Of a stretch of 28,802 bases of DNA, positions 15,793 through 23,291 are shown in pieces. Each line of letters opens with the position of its first letter. Position 1 is the stretch's first letter. Source of the stretch: an uncultured Flavobacteriaceae bacterium (lineage in GTDB: Bacteria; Bacteroidota; Bacteroidia; Flavobacteriales; Flavobacteriaceae); NCBI GenBank assembly GCA_913044085.1, contig CAJWNW010000007.1, positions 1 through 28,802 of the forward strand. Direction: 5' to 3'. Below the pieces are notes generated by a model, which saw nothing but the letters and a program-made list of their open reading frames with translations, was not told where the DNA came from and did no database searches. Position numbers and translations under genes: made by a program.

Positions 15793-18075
15793 ATGATATT
15801 TGCTAACATAGCTCAAATAAGTAATATGGATAATATTTATATGTTTATGTTGATTGCCATCGCAGTCTTGGCAACAATTGATATTGTAGTTGGAGTCAGT
15901 AACGATGCCATCAACTTTTTAAATTCCGCTATCGGTTCTAAAGCAATTTCTATGAGAACCATTATGATTGTGGCCAGTCTCGGTATTTTTGTTGGAGCAG
16001 TGTATTCTAGTGGTCTAATGGAAGTCGCACGAAAAGGAATATTTGTGCCTGCAATGTTCAGCTTTAACGAAATCATGTACATTTTTATGGCTGTTATGAT
16101 AACAGACATACTGCTTCTTGATTTTTTTAATACTTTAGGCCTTCCAACGTCAACAACTGTATCGATTGTATTTAATTTATTAGGGGCAGCTGTTGTAATG
16201 TCTTTAATTAAAATTGGTGCTACTGATGGACAGGGCTTTAGTGACTTAGTAAATTACATCAATACGGAAAAAGCACTTCAAATTATTAGCGGAATTGTGA
16301 TGTCTGTATTTATTGCCTTTTCCGTTGGAGCTATTGTCCAATGGGTTTCCAGATTAATTTTTACATTTCAAATTGAGAAAAAAATAAAAAACTTTGGTGC
16401 TATATTTGGCGCTGTTGCGTTGACCGCCATTACCTATTTCATTTTCTTGAAAGGTTTGAAAGGAACTCCTTATTATAAAGATTTAAAAGGCTCTATTGAA
16501 GGAAATGAAGCCTATATAATTTCAGCAAGTTTTGCCTTGTGGCTAATTGTTTCCTATGTTTTCCAGGCGATTACAAAAAAAACGATACTCTTGGTAGTTA
16601 TTGCGGTAGGAACTTTTGGATTAGCACTTGCATTTTCTGGCAACGATTTGGTTAATTTTATAGGAGTACCGATGGCTGCCTATCATTCTTACGAAGCCTG
16701 GGCTGGGTCAGGAATTGATGCTACCATGTTTTCAATGGAAGTTTTAGATAAAAAAGTACCTGCTGAGCCATTGTTGTTGTTCATCTCTGGAGGAATTATG
16801 GTCGTAACGCTATTACTTTCAAAGAAAGCAAGAACAGTCGCTGAAACTGAAATTAGCTTATCGCGGCAAAGTGAGACCCACGAAAAATTCGAGCCAAATA
16901 TAATCTCACGCGGGATTGTAAAAGGGGCTACACAACTTTCAAAATATTTTAACCTTGTTCTGCCAAAATCCGTTCAAGAAAATATTGGTAAAAGATTTCA
17001 AACACCAGAACTAGTACTTACAAAAGACCAAAGTATAGATGCGCCTGCATTTGACTTAATTAGAGCCTCTGTAAATTTGATGGTTGCTGGTATATTGATT
17101 GCAGTTGCAACCACTATGAAATTACCTTTGTCTACAACTTATGTCACTTTTATGGTGGCTATGGGAACATCATTTGCCGATAAAGCATGGGGCAGAGAAA
17201 GTGCTGTTTACAGGGTTGCCGGTGTTTTAAATGTTATTGGAGGATGGTTTGGTACTGCGATCGGTGCATTTATAGCCTGTGGCACAGTGGTTTTTTTAAT
17301 AAACATGAACCCTACAGTGATAACTCCTATTTTCTTATTGCTTACGGCAATTATATTGTATAGAAATTATCTTGCACACAAAAATAAATCTTTAAACATC
17401 TCCAAAGATGACATTCTTAAAAGTTCTGAAAGTAGTTCTATTCAAGGCGTTATTCAGGAGAGCGCAAAAAATATCTCAAATGTGCTTAAAAGATCTAATA
17501 CTATTTACAGCAACGCCATAAATGGCCTAGCGTCTGAGGACATTAATCTTCTAAAGAAAAACAAAAAGCAAGTTGTTAAACTCTCAAAAGAGGTTGACAA
17601 TTTAAGAGATAATGTTTTTTATTTCATTAAAAACTTAGACGAATCTAGTCTTGAGGCGAGTGGATTTTACATAGATATTTTAGGCTATTTACATGACATG
17701 ACACAGTCATTAGAATATATTTCTAAAGTAAGTTATAAACACGTTGACAATAACCACAAAAAATTAAAATTTAAACAAATCAAAGAACTGAGTGAAATTA
17801 GTGAAGCAATAGCAACCCTATTTTTAGATTCTAGAAAAGCCTTTGATTCGCATTCCTTTGATAAGATTGAGGATATTACCAAGCGTAAAAATGATATTTA
17901 CAGTATATTAAAGTCTGATATAAAATCACAAGTTAAAAGGACTAGAGGTGCGGATGAGTCCAGCCCAAAGAATACAACACTATACTTCAATCTACTGTTG
18001 GAAACTAAAGATTTCTTAAAGGCTGCGGGTAGCTTAATAGACGAATACGAAAATTCACACAACAAATCTTCATAG
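15793..18075 (+). CDS. PiT-family inorganic phosphate permease with C-terminal PhoU-like domain
   Basis: 760-aa inner-membrane protein. Residues 15 to about 530 form the PiT (PHO4) permease. The first signature is GVSNDAINFLNSAIGS (N37-D38), then LPTSTTVSIVFNLLGAA in repeat 1, with the inverted-repeat partner LPLSTTYVTFMVAMGTS and a Gly-rich VIGGWFGTAIGAF later. Residues from about 535 to 755 are soluble, helical and rich in Lys and Glu, resembling a PhoU-like (DUF47) domain. PiT fused to, or encoded beside, a PhoU-like partner is a known arrangement. Met12 at 15826 is an alternative start. It forms an operon with the upstream porin, so the pair moves phosphate across both membranes. A bidirectional terminator follows. 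Confidence 0.92.
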   Translation: MIFANIAQISNMDNIYMFMLIAIAVLATIDIVVGVSNDAINFLNSAIGSKAISMRTIMIVASLGIFVGAVYSSGLMEVARKGIFVPAMFSFNEIMYIFMAVMITDILLLDFFNTLGLPTSTTVSIVFNLLGAAVVMSLIKIGATDGQGFSDLVNYINTEKALQIISGIVMSVFIAFSVGAIVQWVSRLIFTFQIEKKIKNFGAIFGAVALTAITYFIFLKGLKGTPYYKDLKGSIEGNEAYIISASFALWLIVSYVFQAITKKTILLVVIAVGTFGLALAFSGNDLVNFIGVPMAAYHSYEAWAGSGIDATMFSMEVLDKKVPAEPLLLFISGGIMVVTLLLSKKARTVAETEISLSRQSETHEKFEPNIISRGIVKGATQLSKYFNLVLPKSVQENIGKRFQTPELVLTKDQSIDAPAFDLIRASVNLMVAGILIAVATTMKLPLSTTYVTFMVAMGTSFADKAWGRESAVYRVAGVLNVIGGWFGTAIGAFIACGTVVFLINMNPTVITPIFLLLTAIILYRNYLAHKNKSLNISKDDILKSSESSSIQGVIQESAKNISNVLKRSNTIYSNAINGLASEDINLLKKNKKQVVKLSKEVDNLRDNVFYFIKNLDESSLEASGFYIDILGYLHDMTQSLEYISKVSYKHVDNNHKKLKFKQIKELSEISEAIATLFLDSRKAFDSHSFDKIEDITKRKNDIYSILKSDIKSQVKRTRGADESSPKNTTLYFNLLLETKDFLKAAGSLIDEYENSHNKSS

Positions 18076-18094
18076 TAAATTCAAAAGACTCAAT

Positions 18095-18132
18095 AAAAAA
18101 ACCCTTTCGAATGAAAGGGGTTTTTTATTTTT
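18095..18132. terminator. bidirectional intrinsic terminator between PiT and nrdA
   Basis: CCCTTTC (18102-18108), loop GAAT, GAAAGGG (18113-18119), flanked by a run of A on the left (18095-18101) and T on the right (18121-18126, with more T after). Read on either strand this is a GC-rich hairpin followed by a U tract. It can therefore end both the porin-PiT operon (+) and the convergent nrdB-nrdA operon (-), whose last stop is at 18149. Confidence 0.85.
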
Positions 18133-18148
18133 TACTACAAATGTTTAA

Positions 18149-19927
18149 TTATCCTTCGCAGCTTGTACACTCTTTCTTTTGCTTAAACTTTTGCGCGGCA
18201 TTCATACTGTGCTGGTAGTATAGTGACTTCAGCCCAAGCTTCCATGCAGTTACATGGATTTTATTGATATCCTTAGTAGGCATATCCGGATGTACAATGA
18301 TGTTAAGCGACTGGCCTTGATCTATATGATTTTGGCGGTTGGCCGCCTGATAGATGATTGCCAATTGATCAATTTCAGAATAGGTTTTGAACACTTCTTT
18401 TTCATTTTCAGAAAAGAAATCAAGGTGTTGAACAGAGCCATCTCTATCTCTGATGTCTCTCCATACCTCTGGGGTATCCATGCCTTTTTCCTTTAAAAGT
18501 GTCACCAAAAAAGGATTTTTAATGGTGGTCTTTATTTTGGCAATGTCTTTCACATAAATATTAGACCAAATGGGCTCTATGCCTTGAGATACTTGTCCTA
18601 ATATAAAAGCAGATGAAGTCGTTGGTGCAATCGCATTTAAAGTTGTATTTCTTCTGCCGTAACCTTTTAGTACTGCAGGTTCTCCAAACTTTTCTGCCAA
18701 TTGTTTAGAGGCTTTATATGAGTTATCTTTTAAAGTTTTAAAAACCTCTGTATTTAAATTGTAGGCTTCTTGACTGTCAAAAGGCAGCATTTTGGACTGT
18801 AATAAAGAGTGCCATCCTAAAGTTCCCATGCCAAGCGCTCTATTTTCTTTTGCGAAATTATAGGCACGTTCCATGAATAAAAAGGTTTGGCGGTCGTCTA
18901 AATTAGGGGAGTCTTTATAGGATTCTAGTTTTTCTAGAAACTCCGTGATAACGGCGTCCAAAAAGTAAACCATGGTTTCCACAGCATCGGTATCTTTCCA
19001 TTTGTCGTAATGTAATAAATTAATACTTGATAATACACAAACAAAAGACCAGTTGTGGTCTGATGGCAGCATTATTTCAGTGCATAAATTGCTGGCATAA
19101 ATCGGCAGTGCTTTGTCCTTGTATACATCCGCAGCTCCGTTGTTTGCATTGTCTGTAAAGAAAATATACGGATAACCCATCTCTCCACGACTCTGTAAAA
19201 CTTTGGCCCAGACGGTTCTTTTTTCAGTATCACCATCAATCATTTCTTGCATCCAATCATCGGTTACTGTGACTCCATGAGTTAATTCCTGAATAGGATT
19301 TCCTTCTGTTCCTATTTCCAAGAATTCCATAATGTCTGGGTGGTCGATTGGAAGATAAGGAGAAAAACGACCGCGTCTTACAGACCCTTGACTTACAACG
19401 TCTACCATGGATTCAAATAACCTCATAATGTGCACCGCCCCAGAGGCTTCGCCATTATTTTTTATGGCCGCACCACGGCCTCTGATTTTACCAAAATAGC
19501 CCGAGGTTCCACCACCTAATTTAGACATCATGCCCACTTCAGATTGGGTATATAAAATATTTCCGATATCGTCATCTATATGAGAACCGAAACAGCTGAT
19601 TGGTAAACCCCGTTTTTTTCCAAAGTTTGACCAGACAGGAGATGCCAATGAGTAATAGCCCTCAGACATATAATAATAAAACTTGTCGGCAAAACCAGGT
19701 ATTTGTAGTATGTCTTCTGCTCGCTTTGCAATATTAGCAATGCGCTCTTCTGCACTGACACCCTCTCCCAAGTATCCAGCAGCTAAAAATTTTCTGCTGT
19801 TTTCATTAAGCCAGTCGAATGGTTTTTCAGATTTTGGATTAGCGCTTTGCTTTGATTCTTTTCTAGCTTGAATTAAATCTTGGTAGGGCTTTTTTTGGTC
19901 TTGCTTGGTGGTTAGTTTTTTCTCCAT
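18149..19927 (-). CDS. nrdA: class I ribonucleoside-diphosphate reductase, large (catalytic) subunit, without ATP-cone
   Basis: Catalytic subunit reducing ribonucleoside diphosphates to deoxy forms with a radical supplied by NrdB. Conserved residues by analogy to E. coli: C112 (C225), N280, C282 and E284 in SNLCTEIMLP (N437, C439, E441), C297 (C462), and the radical-relay pair Y570-Y571 in SLYYQHSMNA. A C-terminal CTSC (C587, C590) would accept electrons from thioredoxin or glutaredoxin. At 592 aa it is much shorter than E. coli NrdA (about 760). The missing part is mainly the N-terminal ATP-cone: after a Lys-rich leader the catalytic fold starts directly at FDWLNENSRKFL. The cone is found on NrdB instead. 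It lies 3 bp downstream of nrdB in the same operon. Confidence 0.95.
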   Translation of the reverse strand: MEKKLTTKQDQKKPYQDLIQARKESKQSANPKSEKPFDWLNENSRKFLAAGYLGEGVSAEERIANIAKRAEDILQIPGFADKFYYYMSEGYYSLASPVWSNFGKKRGLPISCFGSHIDDDIGNILYTQSEVGMMSKLGGGTSGYFGKIRGRGAAIKNNGEASGAVHIMRLFESMVDVVSQGSVRRGRFSPYLPIDHPDIMEFLEIGTEGNPIQELTHGVTVTDDWMQEMIDGDTEKRTVWAKVLQSRGEMGYPYIFFTDNANNGAADVYKDKALPIYASNLCTEIMLPSDHNWSFVCVLSSINLLHYDKWKDTDAVETMVYFLDAVITEFLEKLESYKDSPNLDDRQTFLFMERAYNFAKENRALGMGTLGWHSLLQSKMLPFDSQEAYNLNTEVFKTLKDNSYKASKQLAEKFGEPAVLKGYGRRNTTLNAIAPTTSSAFILGQVSQGIEPIWSNIYVKDIAKIKTTIKNPFLVTLLKEKGMDTPEVWRDIRDRDGSVQHLDFFSENEKEVFKTYSEIDQLAIIYQAANRQNHIDQGQSLNIIVHPDMPTKDINKIHVTAWKLGLKSLYYQHSMNAAQKFKQKKECTSCEG

Positions 19928-19930
19928 GTG

Positions 19931-21205
19931 CTAAAACAGATCATCGCTGGTTATACTTTGGGCTCTTTTACTGTAATTGATGGATCGTTTAACAAAGAAA
20001 TCTCCGTGCTTGGTACCTATAATTTCATCGTCAAACCATTCGGTTTCTGCTACTAATTTTTCATCTATTTCAAACACTTTATCAATCCCAATACTTTCTA
20101 GTGATTTATTAAATCTATTTTTCAAAAACTCATTAATTACGGCCTTTGGTAAAAAGTCCAATTCACCATTTTCAAAAATCCAATCGACTACATGTTGTTC
20201 CGCTTCAAAGGCTTCTTTGCAAACATTTTGGATGTAAGCTTTGTATTCAAATGAAAACCACTCTGGGTGTTCATTTTGAAGGATTTTAATTAAATCGATG
20301 CCAAAATCTCCGTGAATTTGCTCTTCTTTTGAAGTGGCCTCCACTACATTTGAAATACCCTTGAGCATGTTTTTGTGCTTGTTAAAAGCCATGATGATTA
20401 AAAATTGTGAAAACAAAGACACATGTTCAATAAATAATGAAAATAATAGAATGGCCTCGGCGTATTCTTTATTGTCGTCACTTTTTGAGTTCTTAAGTGC
20501 CGTTTCTAAATATTGAACTCTTTTCATGATGGCTGGCTTCTTTTTGAGCGCCTTGAACTCTGAATTCAAACCCAATATTTCTAACAAGTGAGAATAAGCA
20601 TCCGCATGGCGTACTTCACTTTCAGCAAAAGTGGAGCCAACCGAACCAATCTCAGGTTTTGGGATTCTATGGTAAAGATCGCCCCAAAAAGATTTTACAG
20701 CAACTTCTATTTGAGAAATTGCCAACATTGTATTTTTGATTGCACTTTGTTCGGGGGCAGATAAACGTGACTTAAAGTCTTGGATATCACTTGTAAAGTT
20801 GAATTCAGAATGAATCCAATAGGAATGTCTTATGGCGGGGACATATTCATACAGCTGTGGGTATTCATAGGGTTTTAGATTGATACGCTTTTCGAAAATA
20901 TCAGGCTGTCTGTCTTGGCTTCTTTTATTTCTGTAAAGAATGTAGGCTTTGGCAACTCCGGGAAAATTGCTTTCCATCAATTGTGTTTCTACAATGTCTT
21001 GCACTTCCTCAATTGTTGGAATATATTCCTGATCTTCACTTTTCTGGTTGAGTAATTTTTGATAAACGGACAACGCAACGTCTTGTGCATTTTGTGCATT
21101 ACCGACGCCTACTGAACCCATCGCTTTTTGGACGGCCTGAGTAATCTTATCTAGATGAAAAGGGCTTGTACTGAAATCTCTTTTAATTATGTGTTCTATT
21201 TTCAT
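19931..21205 (-). CDS. nrdB: class I ribonucleotide reductase radical subunit with N-terminal ATP-cone (NrdB)
   Basis: 424-aa dimetal subunit, about 90-100 residues longer than a plain NrdB of this type. Residues 1-95 (IIKRDFSTSPFHLDKITQAV, then IPTIEEVQDIVE and AKAYILYRNKR) form an ATP-cone, the dATP/ATP switch normally on NrdA. The ferritin-like core has ligands E167 (Asp in E. coli), E197 and H200 in ESEVRHADAY, E260, and E295 and H298 in KEEQIHGD. Y204 occupies the radical-Tyr position, W130 resembles relay Trp48, and Y411 lies before an acidic tail ending TSDDLF. From memory, numbering minus 100 matches E67, E97, H100 and Y104 of the Flavobacterium johnsoniae class Id (dimanganese) NrdB. 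The Mn2 cofactor is inferred, not seen. First gene of the nrdB-nrdA operon, behind a 482-bp leader. Confidence 0.95.
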   Translation of the reverse strand: MKIEHIIKRDFSTSPFHLDKITQAVQKAMGSVGVGNAQNAQDVALSVYQKLLNQKSEDQEYIPTIEEVQDIVETQLMESNFPGVAKAYILYRNKRSQDRQPDIFEKRINLKPYEYPQLYEYVPAIRHSYWIHSEFNFTSDIQDFKSRLSAPEQSAIKNTMLAISQIEVAVKSFWGDLYHRIPKPEIGSVGSTFAESEVRHADAYSHLLEILGLNSEFKALKKKPAIMKRVQYLETALKNSKSDDNKEYAEAILLFSLFIEHVSLFSQFLIIMAFNKHKNMLKGISNVVEATSKEEQIHGDFGIDLIKILQNEHPEWFSFEYKAYIQNVCKEAFEAEQHVVDWIFENGELDFLPKAVINEFLKNRFNKSLESIGIDKVFEIDEKLVAETEWFDDEIIGTKHGDFFVKRSINYSKRAQSITSDDLF

Positions 21206-21687
21206 AATCTTTAATCATTGGGTTAATCGCAAACTGAACCTAAAGTACAGCTTATGTTGTTCTGGCGTATGTCAAATGACTTACCCAGAAAATGAGTTGT
21301 AACTTTTTTTGTCACTCCCAAGGTGCACTATGCTGCATAGGGATGATAATAGACTGGTCTATGTTTTGATGTAAATTAGACTGTTTTTGTAGCATTATTA
21401 ATTTGGTTTTTTTAATCTTACTCGTTGGTTAAAATTATGGTTTAGGTTAAATGTCTACAAACTCAAGCTACACAAAGAAACGAAAATTGTTGCCTTATAT
21501 AAAAGTCATTTTTATAAACATTGCCCCCAAGTTTTTAACAACAAGTGAGTTTTTTCTTACAAGATGTTAAGACTCCTTATTTTATAATAAGTTAATAATC
21601 AGCACCTTAAAAAGACTTTCTCTCGTAAACAATGCCAATGTCAGAAAACTAAAAAATTAAGAAAAATATTCTTGGAATTTAAAAGTG
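21206..21687. other. 482-bp intergenic region upstream of nrdB
   Basis: AT-rich region between the DUF3109-type gene and nrdB, both on the minus strand. It contains a 13-bp odd palindrome CTATGC-T-GCATAG at 21328-21340, and an AT-rich hairpin CTTATT-TTAT-AATAAG at 21576-21591 without a U tract. It also contains two tiny overlapping minus-strand ORFs: 21312-21395, 27 aa starting MLQKQSNLHQ, and 21223-21315, GTG start, 30 aa ending SCTLGSVCD. I found no perfect CAAAnnTA (minus-strand -7 box) and no riboswitch I recognise. The length suggests a regulated nrdB leader, but I cannot assign an element. Confidence 0.5.
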
Positions 21688-22257
21688 TTAAGGCTTACGC
21701 TGGTCCGCAAGCGCCTCAAGCGCTTCATACCATGCACTTCCAAATTTTCGAATCAGTGCCTCTTTGACAAATTTATAAATTGGAATTTTTAGCGCTTGGC
21801 CCAAACTACAAGCCGTGTCACAAATTTGCCATTTGTGGTAATTAACTGCGGAAAACTCGCTGTAATCTTTTACACGAATGGGATACAAGTGGCAGGAAAC
21901 TGGTTTTTTCCATGTAACATCACCTTTGTTGTATGCTTCTTCAATAGCACACAAAGCGGTTTGACTTTCATCGTAGGTAACATAGGCACAATCTACCCCA
22001 TTAACAAGCGGGGTCTCTAGCTCACCATCTTCACTAGTCACATAAAGACCTTGGGTTTCGATGGCATTAACACCCTCAGCCGTCAAATAGGGTTTTAATT
22101 TTGGATAAATTTCTTCCAGTGTTTTAGCCTCGAGTGCTTCTAGGGGTGCCCCAGCATCCCCATCGACACAACAGGCCCCTTTGCAGGCGGATAAATTACA
22201 TGCAAAATCATTGTCTAAAATAGCTTCAGATACTATTGCTTTCCCCAGTTGAAACAT
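21688..22257 (-). CDS. DUF3109-type Cys-rich protein (YkgJ-like metal/Fe-S binding)
   Basis: 189-aa cytoplasmic protein of unknown function. Its cysteines are arranged as in the DUF3109/YkgJ-like putative Fe-S or zinc binding proteins: C20-x4-C25-x3-C29-C30 in FACNLSACKGACC, then C90 (GVDCAYV), C103 (ALCAIEEAY), C122 in SCHLYPIRV, and C146 and C150 (QICDTACS). The SCHLYP motif and the early cysteine cluster are the best family markers. No signal peptide or membrane segment is seen. Divergent from the MarC-family gene across 104 bp, and separated from nrdB by a long gap, so it is probably a single-gene unit. What it modifies or protects is not known. Confidence 0.8.
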   Translation of the reverse strand: MFQLGKAIVSEAILDNDFACNLSACKGACCVDGDAGAPLEALEAKTLEEIYPKLKPYLTAEGVNAIETQGLYVTSEDGELETPLVNGVDCAYVTYDESQTALCAIEEAYNKGDVTWKKPVSCHLYPIRVKDYSEFSAVNYHKWQICDTACSLGQALKIPIYKFVKEALIRKFGSAWYEALEALADQRKP

Positions 22258-22347
22258 AAAACGAAAATACTGATTTTAAGGCATTAGATAACCAAAAAAA
22301 TGGGATTTTAAATTTATATTTAAATAATTTAACGAACTTTGAGCCCA

Positions 22348-22355
22348 TAAATTTA
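22348..22355 (+). promoter_or_regulatory. candidate -7 box of the marC-type gene
   Basis: TAAATTTA matches TAnnTTTG at 7 of 8 positions, 6 bp before the ATG at 22362, which would give a very short or leaderless transcript. No convincing -33 element was found, so this is weak. Confidence 0.22.
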
Positions 22356-22361
22356 CGCGAA

Positions 22362-22940
22362 ATGAATTTTAATGTTAAAGAAGTTTTTACAGTTTTTATG
22401 GTACTTTTTGCGGTGATTGATGTGATTGGGAATATCCCCATCATCATTGATTTAAGAAAAAAAGCAGGACATATTCAAAGTGAAAAAGCCTCGATTATTG
22501 CAGGAACAATCATGATTGTTTTCTTGTTTGTTGGCAATAGTATTCTCAATTTGGTAGGTATAGACGTGCACTCATTTGCAGTGGCGGGGGCCTTTATTTT
22601 GTTATTTATAGCATTAGAGATGATTTTGGGCATTACACTTTACAAGCAAGATGAGGAGTCGTCTTTAAATGCGACGGTGTTCCCTTTAGCATTTCCGTTG
22701 ATTGCTGGTCCCGGTAGCCTTACAACTTTATTATCGCTAAAATCTGAATTTTACACAGAAAACATCATTGTAGCAATCGTTATTAATGTTCTGGTCATTT
22801 TTTTGGTTTTAAAGACCTCTGTAAAAATTGAGCGTATTATTGGACAAAATGGAATCAATATAACTCGAAAAATTTTTGGTGTGGTTCTATTAGCCATTGC
22901 CATCAAATTATTCACTTCAAATATTAAATTTTTACTCTAA
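22362..22940 (+). CDS. MarC/UPF0056-family integral membrane protein
   Basis: 192-aa protein with six predicted transmembrane helices spread over its length. The MarC family signature is visible as FAVIDVIGNIPIIIDL near the N-terminus, GAFILLFIALEMILG in the middle, and FPLAFPLIAGPGSLTTLL at about 107-124. The family is named after the E. coli mar locus gene, but its members have no proven role in antibiotic resistance and their transport substrate is unknown. It is followed one base later by a 66-aa membrane protein gene, implying co-translation. Confidence 0.9.
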   Translation: MNFNVKEVFTVFMVLFAVIDVIGNIPIIIDLRKKAGHIQSEKASIIAGTIMIVFLFVGNSILNLVGIDVHSFAVAGAFILLFIALEMILGITLYKQDEESSLNATVFPLAFPLIAGPGSLTTLLSLKSEFYTENIIVAIVINVLVIFLVLKTSVKIERIIGQNGINITRKIFGVVLLAIAIKLFTSNIKFLL

Positions 22941-22941
22941 C

Positions 22942-23142
22942 ATGAAATTAACAACATATATAATAACTATGATTGCGGCAATAATTTTAATTTTCAACAT
23001 TACTAAAATTGATTTTGCAGAGCCGCTGTCCAAAAATAGCTTCCCTGCTGTAGCTACAAGTATAAGTGCAGGATGTGCAATTTTAATAGTTTCTGTAATT
23101 AGAATTTCTCTTAAGATTAAAGATTTAATTAAAAAAACTTAG
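22942..23142 (+). CDS. 66-aa two-helix membrane protein, unknown function
   Basis: Start chosen at the ATG one base after the MarC-family stop (MKLTTYIITMIAAIILIF). A start at 22897 in the same frame would overlap marC by 44 bases and add a non-hydrophobic leader, so it is less likely. Helix 1 covers about residues 4-20. A short polar loop with KIDFAEPLSKNSF follows, then helix 2 at about 33-51 (AVATSISAGCAILIVSVI) and a Lys-rich cytoplasmic end. I do not recognise a family. The one-base spacing suggests a link to the MarC-type protein, but this is position only. Confidence 0.65.
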   Translation: MKLTTYIITMIAAIILIFNITKIDFAEPLSKNSFPAVATSISAGCAILIVSVIRISLKIKDLIKKT

Positions 23143-23291
23143 ATAATACTTATAATCAAATTAAAATTTAATTAATTATTCTTAGCCGCAAGATTAAATT
23201 ATTTTAATAAAACACGAATTTTTTAAGTTTTTTCTACACTCCAATACCATAATTTATTAAATTTACCCTTAAAATAACTAAAATATAACTT

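Noticed and set aside
21328..21340. NrdR box upstream of nrdB
   Set aside because: The palindrome has a 13-bp odd centre and lacks the ACACwATATATwGTGT pattern, so I do not call it NrdR.
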